DNA of 64,000 bases from Parapedobacter luteus (GTDB taxonomy: Bacteria; Bacteroidota; Bacteroidia; Sphingobacteriales; Sphingobacteriaceae). The notes below the pieces were generated by a model, which was given only the letters and a program-made list of their open reading frames with translations, had not been told where the DNA came from and did not search any database. Below, piece after piece: positions 41,853 to 49,853 of this stretch (position 1 is the stretch's first letter; every line of letters begins with the position of its first letter). The translations under genes and the position numbers were made by a program. The DNA is taken from the NCBI RefSeq assembly GCF_900168055.1, contig NZ_FUYS01000002.1, positions 434,888-498,887 of the forward strand, given 5' to 3'.

Positions 41853-42779
41853 ATGTCGAGCTGGTTTGAAAAGTTTTTTGCTTTCAGTCGTAGCGAATTA
41901 AGGGGAATAGGTGTACTTGCCGTGCTGCTTCTGGCCATGGGAGTAGGCGCGCATATATACCGTAGCAGGGAGGTCCGGGAAAATGAGACGTTTCCGGCTT
42001 ATATAGACACGATTGAGCGTTTTTTGGCGTCGGTAGATAGGCGCACCGAAACGGACAGCCCGGCTGAAACGGCTTCGTCCGAAATTGCATATCAGCTGGC
42101 GGAAGTAGACTACTTTCCGTTCGATCCCAATGGTTTGGCTGTGGTAGCATGGAAACGATTGGGGCTTTCCGACAGGCAGATACGCATGATCAAGAACTAC
42201 GAAGCGAAGGGCGGCCGATTTCGTAAAAAAGAAGACCTGAAAAAAATCTATGCCATCAGTGAATCGGACTATGCCCGCCTTGAGCCGTATATCCATATCC
42301 GGCCCGCGACTGCTGAGCGGCCTGCGACTGCCGGGCGGCCTGCCATACCCATTGAAAAAACCGCCCCGGAAGCGCTGTACCTCGACTTGAATACGGCCGA
42401 TTCACTGGCATTGCAGGCATTGCCGGGCATCGGGCCGGTGTACGCCTCGCGCATTGTGCGGTTTCGGGACAGACTGGGTGGTTTTCATCAGGTCTCGCAG
42501 CTCATGGACGTTTATGGGTTTGACACACTCCGGTTTGACGGACTGAAAGACCACGTTTTTGTGGACACCGCGAAAGTGGCTAAAATAGCGCTTAACATGG
42601 CGGACTATGCACAGCTGAGCAGTCATCCCCTGATCGGGGCTAAGCTGGCAAACCTCATTGTCCAATACAGAAAGCAGCATGGACCTTATCGCACGCTCAC
42701 GGATTTATTAGATATTGCCATTATTGATGAAGAGATTTTCCGTAAAATTGTACCTTATTTAACCATAGCTAATGATTGA
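41853..42779 (+). CDS. ComEA-like helix-hairpin-helix protein
   Basis: A 308-residue protein. One membrane helix (residues about 19-37, LRGIGVLAVLLLAMGVGAHIY) is followed by a linker and three helix-hairpin-helix units: FDPNGLAVVAWKRLGLSDRQ (about 85-130), LDLNTADSLALQALPGIGPVYASRIVRFRDRLGGF (about 180-225) and LNMADYAQLSSHPLIGAKLANLIVQYRK (about 255-300). The middle unit has the classical PGIG hairpin. ComEA binds DNA in uptake, and this anchored, three-repeat form is usual in Bacteroidota. The short repeat RPATAERPATAGRPA sits before the middle unit. The stop overlaps the apt start by 8 bases. Confidence 0.85.
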   Translation: MSSWFEKFFAFSRSELRGIGVLAVLLLAMGVGAHIYRSREVRENETFPAYIDTIERFLASVDRRTETDSPAETASSEIAYQLAEVDYFPFDPNGLAVVAWKRLGLSDRQIRMIKNYEAKGGRFRKKEDLKKIYAISESDYARLEPYIHIRPATAERPATAGRPAIPIEKTAPEALYLDLNTADSLALQALPGIGPVYASRIVRFRDRLGGFHQVSQLMDVYGFDTLRFDGLKDHVFVDTAKVAKIALNMADYAQLSSHPLIGAKLANLIVQYRKQHGPYRTLTDLLDIAIIDEEIFRKIVPYLTIAND

Positions 42780-43299
42780 CCAACGACTGAAATCTGTCGT
42801 ACGCGACGTATATGACTTTCCTCAACCGGGGATTGTCTTTAAAGATATCACCCCAATCCTCAAAGACCCGGCGCTCTGCAAGGCAATAGTGGATGCGTTT
42901 GAAGCGCGATTGCAAGCGGATACAATTGATGTGGTAGCCGGTATTGAAAGCCGGGGCTTCCTGTTTGGGCTGATGCTGGCCCAGCGGTTGGGAAAGCCGT
43001 TTGTGCCTATCCGAAAGCAAGGGAAGCTGCCATACCGTACTGTTGCACAGTCATATGCCCTTGAATACGGGGAGGCAACGATTGAGGTCCATGAAGATGC
43101 TTTCAATGCCGGCGCCCGGATACTCATTCACGATGACCTGCTGGCCACAGGCGGCACGGTGGCGGCGACTAGCCAGCTCGTACAGCGGCTTGGTGGACTT
43201 GTCGCGGGTTATGCGTTTATCATCAGCCTCGATTTCCTTAAGGGTAAGGAACGGTTGGCTGATTACAGTACGCAGGTTGTCTCCTTGGCGGCGTATTAG
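42772..43299 (+). CDS. apt: Adenine phosphoribosyltransferase
   Basis: A 175-residue purine salvage enzyme: adenine plus PRPP gives AMP and pyrophosphate. Motifs: FPQPGIVFKDITPIL (residues 16-30), VAGIESRGFLFG (about 59-70), VPIRKQGKLPY and the PRPP loop ILIHDDLLATGGT (about 118-130), all in the family's places. It overlaps the HhH gene by 8 bases. Its stop codon touches the stop of the DUF6263 gene on the other strand, with no base between. Confidence 0.96.
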   Translation: MIDQRLKSVVRDVYDFPQPGIVFKDITPILKDPALCKAIVDAFEARLQADTIDVVAGIESRGFLFGLMLAQRLGKPFVPIRKQGKLPYRTVAQSYALEYGEATIEVHEDAFNAGARILIHDDLLATGGTVAATSQLVQRLGGLVAGYAFIISLDFLKGKERLADYSTQVVSLAAY

Positions 43300-44229
43300 C
43301 TATAATTTTTTACCCGTAATCGTGATGTCTGAAACAATGGACATCGGTATCTGCATGCCCTGTATTTCGATGTCGCCACCGATATCTTGTTTGAGGTTGG
43401 TCTGTATCGGGAGTCCGGACTCGACATCTACTTGCAAGGTGCCTTCTTGTGTGCCCTTCAGTTTGAACTCGGCGCCTTGCAACATGGGATTGCCGCCGTT
43501 TTGCAGCTTTGAAAAATTCATCTGACCGGCTACCGTCAGGGTAGCCACGTTGCCTTCGGTCTTGGAGAGGACAAACGTGGAGGTTGCTTCGGATTGCATC
43601 ATGCCGGCAATAGGGCCTGTGAATGCTTTGACCCAGCTGTCGCCGATTTCCACTTGGTTGGCTGGATAAATATTAGTCATCTGATTCATGCTGAGAATCA
43701 TGGAAGAATCGCCAAAGCTTTGCTTCAGCAGTTCGGCCTGCTGCCCACCGGCCGCATCGATGATGTCGGCCAGACCTTCCACTTTTTCTACGTTTCCTTC
43801 TTCATTGATGTACATCTGAAAAGACTTACCGACGAGATTGGAGATTGCGCTTAATTCGTTTGAACTTGCTTCAGGGTTTTCGGAATCAAATGTGATTCTT
43901 TGCATGCCAGCGACGTCTGTATCCATTTTTATCCTGCTGAAGGTCACGTTGATGGCAGTGATGCCATTTTGTACCGACTGGATATCATAGATGTATTCGG
44001 AAAGGATATCCTGTGTGGTGGCCATCTGCTGGCCCATGAAGCTTTGTGTAATGTTTTGCTTGGTTGCTGACGAAAAAAAATACTGCTCGCCTGGCTTGAG
44101 ATTGAATTTTAATGTCAATGCCCGGTTATCCGGCAGCACATCTTCTTTTTGGGGTAATGGTAGATCGGAGGATCCCTTGGCAGTGGTAAAAAAGGCTACC
44201 AATAAGCCTAATGCGACAGCATGTTTCAT
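43300..44229 (-). CDS. DUF6263-like exported protein
   Basis: A 309-residue protein with a signal peptide (cleavage near TTAKGS, residue 18). The mature part is beta-rich: LTLKFNLKPGEQYFFSSATKQNITQSFMGQQMATTQDILSEYIYDI near the start and GTQEGTLQVDVESGLPIQTNLKQDIGG toward the end. This is the layout of a Bacteroidota family which I associate with DUF6263, exported and of unknown function. It stands alone and is convergent with apt with no gap. The -7 promoter element is seen 33 bases upstream of the start. Confidence 0.75.
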   Translation of the reverse strand: MKHAVALGLLVAFFTTAKGSSDLPLPQKEDVLPDNRALTLKFNLKPGEQYFFSSATKQNITQSFMGQQMATTQDILSEYIYDIQSVQNGITAINVTFSRIKMDTDVAGMQRITFDSENPEASSNELSAISNLVGKSFQMYINEEGNVEKVEGLADIIDAAGGQQAELLKQSFGDSSMILSMNQMTNIYPANQVEIGDSWVKAFTGPIAGMMQSEATSTFVLSKTEGNVATLTVAGQMNFSKLQNGGNPMLQGAEFKLKGTQEGTLQVDVESGLPIQTNLKQDIGGDIEIQGMQIPMSIVSDITITGKKL

Positions 44230-44261
44230 AATGTGTTCTTTTTAATGATATGCGTTTCCCT

Positions 44262-44269
44262 CAAAGGTA
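44262..44269 (-). promoter_or_regulatory. -7 element for DUF6263-like gene
   Basis: TACCTTTG on the minus strand, 33 bases upstream of the start; matches TAnnTTTG. Confidence 0.5.
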
Positions 44270-44315
44270 TACTTTATGAAGGTTCGTTGTGTTTATTTTT
44301 TTAAAAAATACCGGG

Positions 44316-44858
44316 TCACCCCTTTATATGGCTTAACACAAATTCCTTCCGTTTGTCAATAGCGCCTTTGGGCACATCTACCACGTCATAACCGTATTGA
44401 TGATAGGTTTTTTTCATCCGATAATAGGTATATTCGGCTTCTTTCCATGATTGTTTCCGTTCTTTATCCGTTTTATAAATTTCCGGCCAAGGCGGTAGCA
44501 TAAACACCACCTTGTTGTATCGGCAGGAAAGGGCCGCTTTCATTAGGGATGCGTCAATGGTATAACCAATCATCGTTGCATAACAGATGGCATCGAAAAC
44601 ACTTCGGTCGAAAAAAATGCTGCCGGTGTGGTTCTCGACCGCTTGCTTATAATCTCGGATGGCGGCTTCCAGCATCAGATTTGTATATTTTTCCTTGTTT
44701 TTCCAAGGTAAGCCGTCGCCGTTAATTGCCATTTGCTGCTGGATAATGATTCTCGCTGCTTCCGGAACCGCCGGATATCCTGCATTTTCCAATGCCTGCA
44801 CCAGTGTGGTTTTTCCGACTCCAGGTCCTCCGGTTATCACATAAAAACTGAGACGCAT
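44316..44858 (-). CDS. P-loop ATPase/kinase of AAA_28 type
   Basis: A 180-residue single-domain protein. The Walker A motif is GGPGVGKTTL at residues 10-19, and a lid-like region reads IFFDRSVFDAICYA (about 81-94, Walker-B-like with Asp-Arg). The Arg-rich KTDKERKQSWKEAEYTY follows. It matches the AAA_28 group (NTPase or NadR-like/nucleotide-kinase fold proteins). The substrate is unknown. It has no close partner; the 270 bases upstream are gene-free and contain a short palindrome near 44900. Confidence 0.85.
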   Translation of the reverse strand: MRLSFYVITGGPGVGKTTLVQALENAGYPAVPEAARIIIQQQMAINGDGLPWKNKEKYTNLMLEAAIRDYKQAVENHTGSIFFDRSVFDAICYATMIGYTIDASLMKAALSCRYNKVVFMLPPWPEIYKTDKERKQSWKEAEYTYYRMKKTYHQYGYDVVDVPKGAIDKRKEFVLSHIKG

Positions 44859-45131
44859 ATGGTGATTTCTTTTTTTAATTTTATCTTGTAAAGTTAGCGG
44901 TTTGCAGTTGCAAAACTATGTCCTTTCGGCGTGCCGTTTGCCCTTGCCGTTTTTTTTCTGAAAAATATATCATGGTCGGGCCATGTCATAAACCATCTCG
45001 GTAATCCAGTGGATAAAAAATTCATACCAGAAACTATTTTATTCTATATTATACCGTATTTTCTTTGGTTTGCTTTTCTTTTTAGATTGTTTATCATTGT
45101 GCAAAACCCATTATGATAACGCATTAAACCA

Positions 45132-46292
45132 ATGAATATGCATAGACAATCCGCAATGCACGAAGAAGAAAACCGTGAAATGGTACGCCAGATGGTGCGC
45201 GAATTTGTGGCGAAACACATCCAACCGCATATGATGGAGTGGGATGAAGGACAGTATTTTCCTGTGGACACCTTTAAAGCAATGGGCGAGCTCGGCGTCA
45301 TGGGGACCCTGGTGCCCGTTGAGTACGGAGGCGCAGGCTTAGGCTACCATGAATATGTAGACATTATTGTGGAGATAGCGAAGGTCTGCGGGGGCATAGG
45401 CCTTTCGTTCGCGGCGCATAACTCGCTGTGCACCGGGCACATCATGACCTTTGGCAACGATAGTCAAAAGCAGCGTTGGCTGCCCAAGCTGGCAGCAGGC
45501 GAATGGCTAGGCGCATGGGCACTGACCGAGGCCAATACTGGGTCGGACGCCCTGCGCATGGGGACGACGGCGGTGCTGGATGGAGATGAATATGTGATAA
45601 ATGGATCAAAAAACTGGATAACACATGGCCAAAGCGGCGACATTGCCGTGGTTATGGTACGTACCGGCGAAAAGGACCGGTCGCATGGCATTTCTGCGCT
45701 TGTGGTAGAGAAAGGTACACCGGGTTATAGTTCGGGAAAAAAGGAGAATAAGCTGGGTATGCGAGCGTCGGAAACCACGGAACTCATTTTTGATAATTGC
45801 CGGGTACCACGGGAAAACCTACTCGGTACGGAAGGGGAAGGCTTCAGGCAAGCCATGTCGGTGCTGGACGGCGGACGCATTTCCATTGCGGCATTAGCCT
45901 TGGGCATTGCTAAAGGTGCATGGGAAGCTGCCGCCAAGTATGCAAAGGAACGCCATCAATTCGGCCAGCCGATAGCGAATTTCCAGGGTATATCTTTCAA
46001 ACTGGCGGATATGGCCACGGATATCGAAGCGGCAGAGCTGCTCATCAGGAAGGCTTGCGAACTGAAAAATCAGGGCAGGGAGGTGACCAAAAACTCGGCA
46101 ATGGCAAAGTACTATGCATCGGAGGTGGCTGTACGCTGTGCGACGGAAGCTGTGCAGATCTTCGGCGGATACGGGTATACCAAGGATTTTCCAGTGGAAA
46201 AATTCTACCGGGACGCCAAGTTGTGCACCATCGGCGAAGGTACTTCGGAAATCCAGAAACTAATCATTGCACGTGAAGTGCTGAAAGCTTGA
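45132..46292 (+). CDS. Acyl-CoA dehydrogenase
   Basis: A 386-residue FAD enzyme of fatty-acid or branched-chain acyl-CoA oxidation. The N-terminal helical domain ([21 protein letters not shown]) is followed by the FAD-binding [13 protein letters not shown] (residues about 128-140), KNWITHG and the C-terminal domain with [35 protein letters not shown] and the catalytic base Glu in [11 protein letters not shown]. The active-site position fits short-chain or butyryl-CoA dehydrogenases. The start MNMHRQSAM is the first ATG; a later one is possible. The upstream 270 bases hold no gene. Confidence 0.95.
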   Translation: MNMHRQSAMHEEENREMVRQMVREFVAKHIQPHMMEWDEGQYFPVDTFKAMGELGVMGTLVPVEYGGAGLGYHEYVDIIVEIAKVCGGIGLSFAAHNSLCTGHIMTFGNDSQKQRWLPKLAAGEWLGAWALTEANTGSDALRMGTTAVLDGDEYVINGSKNWITHGQSGDIAVVMVRTGEKDRSHGISALVVEKGTPGYSSGKKENKLGMRASETTELIFDNCRVPRENLLGTEGEGFRQAMSVLDGGRISIAALALGIAKGAWEAAAKYAKERHQFGQPIANFQGISFKLADMATDIEAAELLIRKACELKNQGREVTKNSAMAKYYASEVAVRCATEAVQIFGGYGYTKDFPVEKFYRDAKLCTIGEGTSEIQKLIIAREVLKA

Positions 46293-46353
46293 GGCCGGGC
46301 CAACCGAATATCAAAAAAAATGGAAGACTGCATCGGCAATGAAAAACAATGCG

Positions 46354-46361
46354 TACGTTTG
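46354..46361 (+). promoter_or_regulatory. -7 element for terC-like gene
   Basis: TACGTTTG, 17 bases upstream of the ATG at 46379; matches TAnnTTTG and supports that start rather than an upstream TTG. Confidence 0.55.
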
Positions 46362-46378
46362 CATGTTAATTGGTTAAT

Positions 46379-47158
46379 ATGGAATGGCTCTTAAACCCGG
46401 AGGTCTGGATATCCCTCCTGACCCTTACCGTATTGGAAATCGTCCTCGGTATTGATAATATCGTTTTTATCTCGATTTTAAGTGGTAAACTGCCGGGTGA
46501 GCAGCAGCAGAAAGCCCGCCAGCTGGGCCTTTTTCTTGCACTGATCATGCGGGTGGGGCTGTTGTTTTCGATAAAGTGGATCATGTCATTGACGGAACCA
46601 TTCCTGACCATCGGTGAGTGGCTGGGCATTCAAAACGGCAATATCAATCATTACCTGAACCTCTCGGGGCGGGATCTGATCTTATTGCTTGGCGGTTTGT
46701 TTTTGATTTATAAGGCGACGTCCGAAATACATACCAAATTGGAAGGCGAGGAGCACCGCCATGAACTGAAAGGGAAACCCGTCACGTTTGGCAATGTGAT
46801 TGCCCAGATTGTCGTTTTGGACATTGTGTTTTCTTTGGATTCGGTCATTACAGCCGTTGGGATGGTCGATCGGATAGAAGTCATGATTGCAGCAGTAATT
46901 ATAGCAGTGGGGGTTATGATGCTTTCCGCTGCATCGATCAGCCGTTTTGTAAACCAGCATCCAACAGTAAAGATGCTTGCGCTGGCGTTCCTGCTGTTGA
47001 TAGGGGTGTCACTAACGGCGGAAGCTTTTGAACAGCACATACCGAAGGGATACATCTATTTCGCAATGGCATTCTCCGTGCTGGTAGAGTTCCTCAACCT
47101 TCGGGCCCAGAAAAAAAATACGAAACCCGCTGCACCAGGAGAAATCAAAGTGAATTGA
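46379..47158 (+). CDS. TerC-family membrane protein
   Basis: A 259-residue inner-membrane protein with about seven to eight hydrophobic helices. Family marks are EIVLGIDNIVFISILSG (residues about 20-36) with acidic residues in the membrane, and the repeat QIVVLDIVFSLDSVITAVGM (about 142-161), an internal duplication. TerC proteins export metal ions such as manganese, often loading secreted enzymes; no tellurite genes are nearby. The ATG at 46379 is chosen because the promoter element is 17 bases ahead. Its 3' end overlaps the small minus-strand gene. Confidence 0.93.
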   Translation: MEWLLNPEVWISLLTLTVLEIVLGIDNIVFISILSGKLPGEQQQKARQLGLFLALIMRVGLLFSIKWIMSLTEPFLTIGEWLGIQNGNINHYLNLSGRDLILLLGGLFLIYKATSEIHTKLEGEEHRHELKGKPVTFGNVIAQIVVLDIVFSLDSVITAVGMVDRIEVMIAAVIIAVGVMMLSAASISRFVNQHPTVKMLALAFLLLIGVSLTAEAFEQHIPKGYIYFAMAFSVLVEFLNLRAQKKNTKPAAPGEIKVN

Positions 47159-47288
47159 TGAGCACCCAATAACGGTATCCCAAAATCGCACGTTGGGCTT
47201 TGGTAAGCATAGCAGGATCCTTGCCTGCGTATTTGGGCAGCAATGCGTTGTTGAGCTTGACAAGCAACTTGAATAAGCTTTTTTTCAT
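47145..47288 (-). CDS. Conserved small protein (47 residues), sometimes called SsrA-binding protein
   Basis: A 47-residue frame: MKKSLFKLLVKLNNALLPKY, then AGKDPAMLTKAQRAILGYRYWVLINSL. I recognise this type as a short Bacteroidota family that databases often mislabel as SsrA-binding protein; the real SmpB is about 150 residues. The sequence is basic and amphipathic at the N-terminus and ends with an aromatic GYRYWVL. It starts at 47288 and its last 14 bases overlap the end of the terC-like gene on the other strand. The function is unknown. The upstream region is shared with the divergent M42 peptidase gene. Confidence 0.7.
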   Translation of the reverse strand: MKKSLFKLLVKLNNALLPKYAGKDPAMLTKAQRAILGYRYWVLINSL

Positions 47289-47339
47289 ACCTCAGAACTT
47301 TGTATTTTGATTTGTGTCGCCATGGCCATAATAATTTCC

Positions 47340-47347
47340 TAAATTTG
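47340..47347 (+). promoter_or_regulatory. -7 element for M42 peptidase gene
   Basis: TAAATTTG, 41 bases upstream of the ATG at 47389; matches TAnnTTTG. Confidence 0.45.
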
Positions 47348-47388
47348 GCGGCGGCTAATTTATCCGTAACATAAAAACCAACTATAGT

Positions 47389-48504
47389 ATGGCTAAAGCA
47401 AAAAAAGAACCAAAACAACATACCGCGGTCGTCACGCCTAAATCGTTGAATTTTTTTGAGCAGTATATCAATAATCCATCGCCTACTGGTTTTGAATGGG
47501 AGGGCCAGCGCCTGTGGCTGGATTATCTGAGGCCTTACGTCGACGAGACATTTACGGATCATTACGGGACAGCGGTGGGGGTGATTAATCCCAACGCGGA
47601 TTTTAAGGTGGTTATCGAAGCACATGCCGATGAGATATCGTGGTTTGTCAACTACATTACGAAAGAGGGGCTGATCTATGTCATCCGCAACGGCGGCTCA
47701 GATCACCAGATTGCGCCGTCGAAGCGGGTAAATATCCATACGGATAAGGGAGTGGTGAAGGCTGTATTCGGGTGGCCCGCTATCCATACGCGATCGGGCG
47801 AAAAGGAAGAAAGCCCGACATTGAAAAATATCTTTTTGGACTGCGGCTGTGCCAGCAAGGAAGAGGTGGAAGCGCTTGGAATACATGTGGGCTGTGTGGT
47901 GACCTATGAAGATCAGTTCATGGTGTTGAATGACCGCTACTATGTGGGGCGAGCATTGGATAACAGGGCGGGGGGCTTTATGATCGCAGAAGTGGCCCGC
48001 TTGCTGAAGGAAAACAAAAAGGAACTTCCCTTCGGCTTGTACATCGTTAATTCGGTGCAGGAAGAAATTGGCTTGCGTGGAGCGGAAATGATTGCCCATC
48101 GGATCAAGCCTAACCTGGCTATCATCACGGATGTGACCCACGATACCCAAACACCCATGATCAATAAGGTCACGCAAGGCGATCTCGCATGTGGTAACGG
48201 CCCCGTGGTTTCCTATGCGCCTTCCGTACAGATAAACTTCAATAGGCTCCTGATCGACACAGCGATGAAGAAAAACATTCCTTTCCAACGGCAGGCCTCT
48301 TCACGGTGGACAGGCACAGATACGGATGCGTTTGCGTATTCAAATGAAGGGGTACCTTCGGTATTGGTGTCGCTGCCGCTACGCTATATGCATACGACCG
48401 TAGAAATGATTCATAAAGAAGACGTAGACAACGTCATCCGCCTGATTTACGAGACGTTGCTGTCCATCAAATCAGCACATGATTTCCGTACCTTCGCACA
48501 ATAA
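47389..48504 (+). CDS. M42-family aminopeptidase
   Basis: A 371-residue metallopeptidase of the M42 (TET/PepA-like) family, probably forming large cytoplasmic oligomers that trim peptides. Metal ligands and catalytic residues are in place: EAHADEI (residues about 71-77), GRALDNRAGG, NSVQEEIGLRGA (catalytic Glu pair), TDVTHDT and LRYMHTTVEM. The N-terminal KAKKEPKQHTAVVTPK is a short unstructured extension of a kind seen in Bacteroidota homologues. It is followed by a good terminator. Confidence 0.92.
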   Translation: MAKAKKEPKQHTAVVTPKSLNFFEQYINNPSPTGFEWEGQRLWLDYLRPYVDETFTDHYGTAVGVINPNADFKVVIEAHADEISWFVNYITKEGLIYVIRNGGSDHQIAPSKRVNIHTDKGVVKAVFGWPAIHTRSGEKEESPTLKNIFLDCGCASKEEVEALGIHVGCVVTYEDQFMVLNDRYYVGRALDNRAGGFMIAEVARLLKENKKELPFGLYIVNSVQEEIGLRGAEMIAHRIKPNLAIITDVTHDTQTPMINKVTQGDLACGNGPVVSYAPSVQINFNRLLIDTAMKKNIPFQRQASSRWTGTDTDAFAYSNEGVPSVLVSLPLRYMHTTVEMIHKEDVDNVIRLIYETLLSIKSAHDFRTFAQ

Positions 48505-48507
48505 CGA

Positions 48508-48558
48508 ACCGTCGGCTTCGCGGAAAACAGGCTGAAGCCGATGGTTTCTCGTTTTTCA
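48508..48558 (+). terminator. Terminator after M42 gene
   Basis: ACCGTCGGCTTC paired with GAAGCCGATGGT (one G-T pair), then TTTCTCGTTTTT, 4 bases after the stop. Confidence 0.75.
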
Positions 48559-48614
48559 TGCATTATTGGAAAATTCTTCGCACTTTTGTCTAAAGCTACA
48601 TTATAAACGATGGC

Positions 48615-48929
48615 ATGAGCATGGTAGAAAAGAACGAAAACCAATTGAATATAGAGCTTACGGAGGACATAGCGGAAGGGATTTATTCCAACTTGGCTAT
48701 CATAACCCATTCCAACACGGAATTTGTAATCGATTTTATCCGCGTTATGCCGGGCATTCCGAAGGCCAAAGTGAAGTCCAGGATAATCTTGACGCCGGAA
48801 CATGCCAAAAGGCTATTGCGTGCACTTGATGACAATATTGCCAAATATGAATCTGTCAATGGCAATATCGATGCGCATGACGACCCGCCCTTTCCGATGA
48901 ATTTCGGGGGGCCTACGGCTCAGGCCTAA
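48615..48929 (+). CDS. DUF3467 protein
   Basis: A 104-residue protein with the DUF3467 pattern: IELTEDIAEGIYSNLAIITHSNTEFVIDFIRVMPGIPKAKVKSRIILTPEHAKRLLRALDDNIAKYE. The family is small, soluble and widespread in Bacteroidota and other phyla; the function is unknown. A second ATG (48621) is possible. It ends inside the first bases of the lmo0937-type gene on the other strand (4-base overlap). Confidence 0.88.
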   Translation: MSMVEKNENQLNIELTEDIAEGIYSNLAIITHSNTEFVIDFIRVMPGIPKAKVKSRIILTPEHAKRLLRALDDNIAKYESVNGNIDAHDDPPFPMNFGGPTAQA

Positions 48930-49081
48930 GTCCGCTTGGGCTTGCTGAAAATAGCCATGATAAACGCGATGGCGGCCAGTATGATGACAATATTAAACAG
49001 GCCCTTCAACGCGTATAAAAATATGCCTATTCCCCAGACAGCCAGCAGAATGAGTGCTAATATAAAAAGGAATCCTCTCAT
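48926..49081 (-). CDS. Small membrane protein, lmo0937/DUF5670 type
   Basis: A 51-residue protein made of two hydrophobic helices: FLFILALILLAVWGIGIFL and LFNIVIILAAIAFIMAIF, ending SKPKRT. This two-helix layout with a Gly-containing turn is that of the lmo0937/DUF5670 family, which occurs as single short genes often induced by stress. The stop overlaps the DUF3467 gene by 4 bases on the other strand. The start at 49081 is the only good ATG. It is easily missed because of its size. Confidence 0.8.
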   Translation of the reverse strand: MRGFLFILALILLAVWGIGIFLYALKGLFNIVIILAAIAFIMAIFSKPKRT

Positions 49082-49246
49082 ACGGTGTTTTTTTCAATAC
49101 AACGGTTTATGTGCGGATTTGTTTGAATAATGAATTAAATAAAGGATGACGGGGGGGAAGAACGTTCCCTTTTTTGGAGCCATTTCGACCTTTGTGCCCA
49201 AACTGGTATCCCGCTTGTTGCAGACAGGCGCACAAATTCCTTTGTA

Positions 49247-49263
49247 GCGGAGAGTGAGGGATT
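49247..49263 (-). repeat. Partial copy of tRNA-Ser 3' end
   Basis: GCGGAGAGTGAGGGATT (17 bases) is identical to the sequence at 49426-49442 covering the 3' end of the tRNA-Ser gene, 179 bases away in the same orientation. Such copies are left by elements that integrate into tRNA genes. Confidence 0.7.
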
Positions 49264-49305
49264 ACCTTCATCTCGTTTCGGTGATCCCTTGGAGGGGGGG
49301 CTGCT

Positions 49306-49320
49306 CAAGCAAATGAAGCC
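49306..49320. repeat. 15-bp inverted repeat with 49411-49425
   Basis: CAAGCAAATGAAGCC is the exact reverse complement of the sequence at 49411-49425 directly downstream of tRNA-Ser. Confidence 0.7.
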
Positions 49321-49390
49321 ATTCGCTTCGCTCATTCCTTTTTCCGTTTATCGCTGCATCGCACAAGCAAGCTTGGCTTGCCTGCAAACG

Positions 49391-49412
49391 AAAAAACCCC
49401 GCTATTGCGGGG
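49391..49412 (-). terminator. Terminator of tRNA-Ser
   Basis: CCCCGC-AATA-GCGGGG followed by TTTTTT on the minus strand, 15 bases after the tRNA. Confidence 0.85.
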
Positions 49413-49426
49413 CTTCATTTGCTTGG

Positions 49427-49511
49427 CGGAGAGTGAGGGATTCGAACCCCCGGTCCGGTTAAGGACAACGGTTTTCAAGACCGCCGCATTCGACCACTCT
49501 GCCAACTCTCC
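49427..49511 (-). tRNA. tRNA-Ser (TGA)
   Basis: An 85-base type II tRNA with a long variable arm. Acceptor GGAGAGT pairs with ACTCTCC, discriminator G as usual for serine, and the anticodon loop reads TTGAAA with TGA. The T arm has GGTTCGAATCC. CCA happens to follow in the genome (49426-49424). The promoter lies just upstream. Confidence 0.95.
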
Positions 49512-49515
49512 GCCG

Positions 49516-49546
49516 CAAAAGTACAAACTCTACCACATTTTGCAAA
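49516..49546 (-). promoter_or_regulatory. Promoter of tRNA-Ser
   Basis: On the minus strand TTTG (49546-49543), 19-base spacer, TACTTTTG (49523-49516); full consensus, 5 bases before the tRNA 5' end. Confidence 0.7.
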
Positions 49547-49656
49547 TTCAATTATGCTTTTTTTGTTAAGCCTAACATTTTCAGTTGAATATTTTTTACG
49601 GACCCCAGAAAAAGGGAATGGGAATGAATATTGTTTTTTATATGGACAATTTTAGC

Positions 49657-49664
49657 TAAGTTTG
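49657..49664 (+). promoter_or_regulatory. -7 element for tRNA-Arg
   Basis: TAAGTTTG, 15 bases before the tRNA 5' end; a TTG lies 23 bases upstream. Confidence 0.5.
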
Positions 49665-49679
49665 CAGCGAAAAAAGGGA

Positions 49680-49753
49680 GCGCCCATAGCTCAGTTGGAT
49701 AGAGCAACGGTTTTCTAAACCGTCGGTCTTAGGTTCGAATCCTAATGGGCGTA
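49680..49753 (+). tRNA. tRNA-Arg (TCT)
   Basis: A 74-base tRNA. Acceptor GCGCCCA pairs with TGGGCGT (first pair G-T), discriminator A, D stem GCTC/GAGC, anticodon stem ACGGT/ACCGT with loop TTTCTAA (anticodon TCT), and T stem with GGTTCGAATCC. CCA follows in the genome (49754-49756). Confidence 0.95.
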
Positions 49754-49756
49754 CCA

Positions 49757-49795
49757 AGAGCCTCTTGATGTTCAAATTGAGGGGCTTTTTTGTTA
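49757..49795 (+). terminator. Terminator after tRNA-Arg
   Basis: AGCCTC pairs with GAGGGGCT (one bulged G) followed by TTTTTT, right after the CCA end. Confidence 0.7.
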
Positions 49796-49853
49796 GCTTA
49801 CCATGCAAAAGCTAACTTACCAATTGGGTGATAGGTATCGTGAAATATAGGTT

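Larger units (their letters stand above)
49082..49426. other. Gene-free region with tRNA-derived fragments
   Basis: No gene is supported. The region contains a 17-bp copy of the tRNA-Ser 3' end (49247-49263), a 15-bp inverted repeat (49306-49320 with 49411-49425) and the tRNA-Ser terminator. The short minus-strand frames here are translations of tRNA-like sequence. It may be what is left of an integrated element. Confidence 0.55.

Noticed and set aside
49135-49335. Minus-strand frame with GNPSLSA motif
   Set aside because: Translation of tRNA-like sequence (tRNA-Ser 3' end copy); no protein family.
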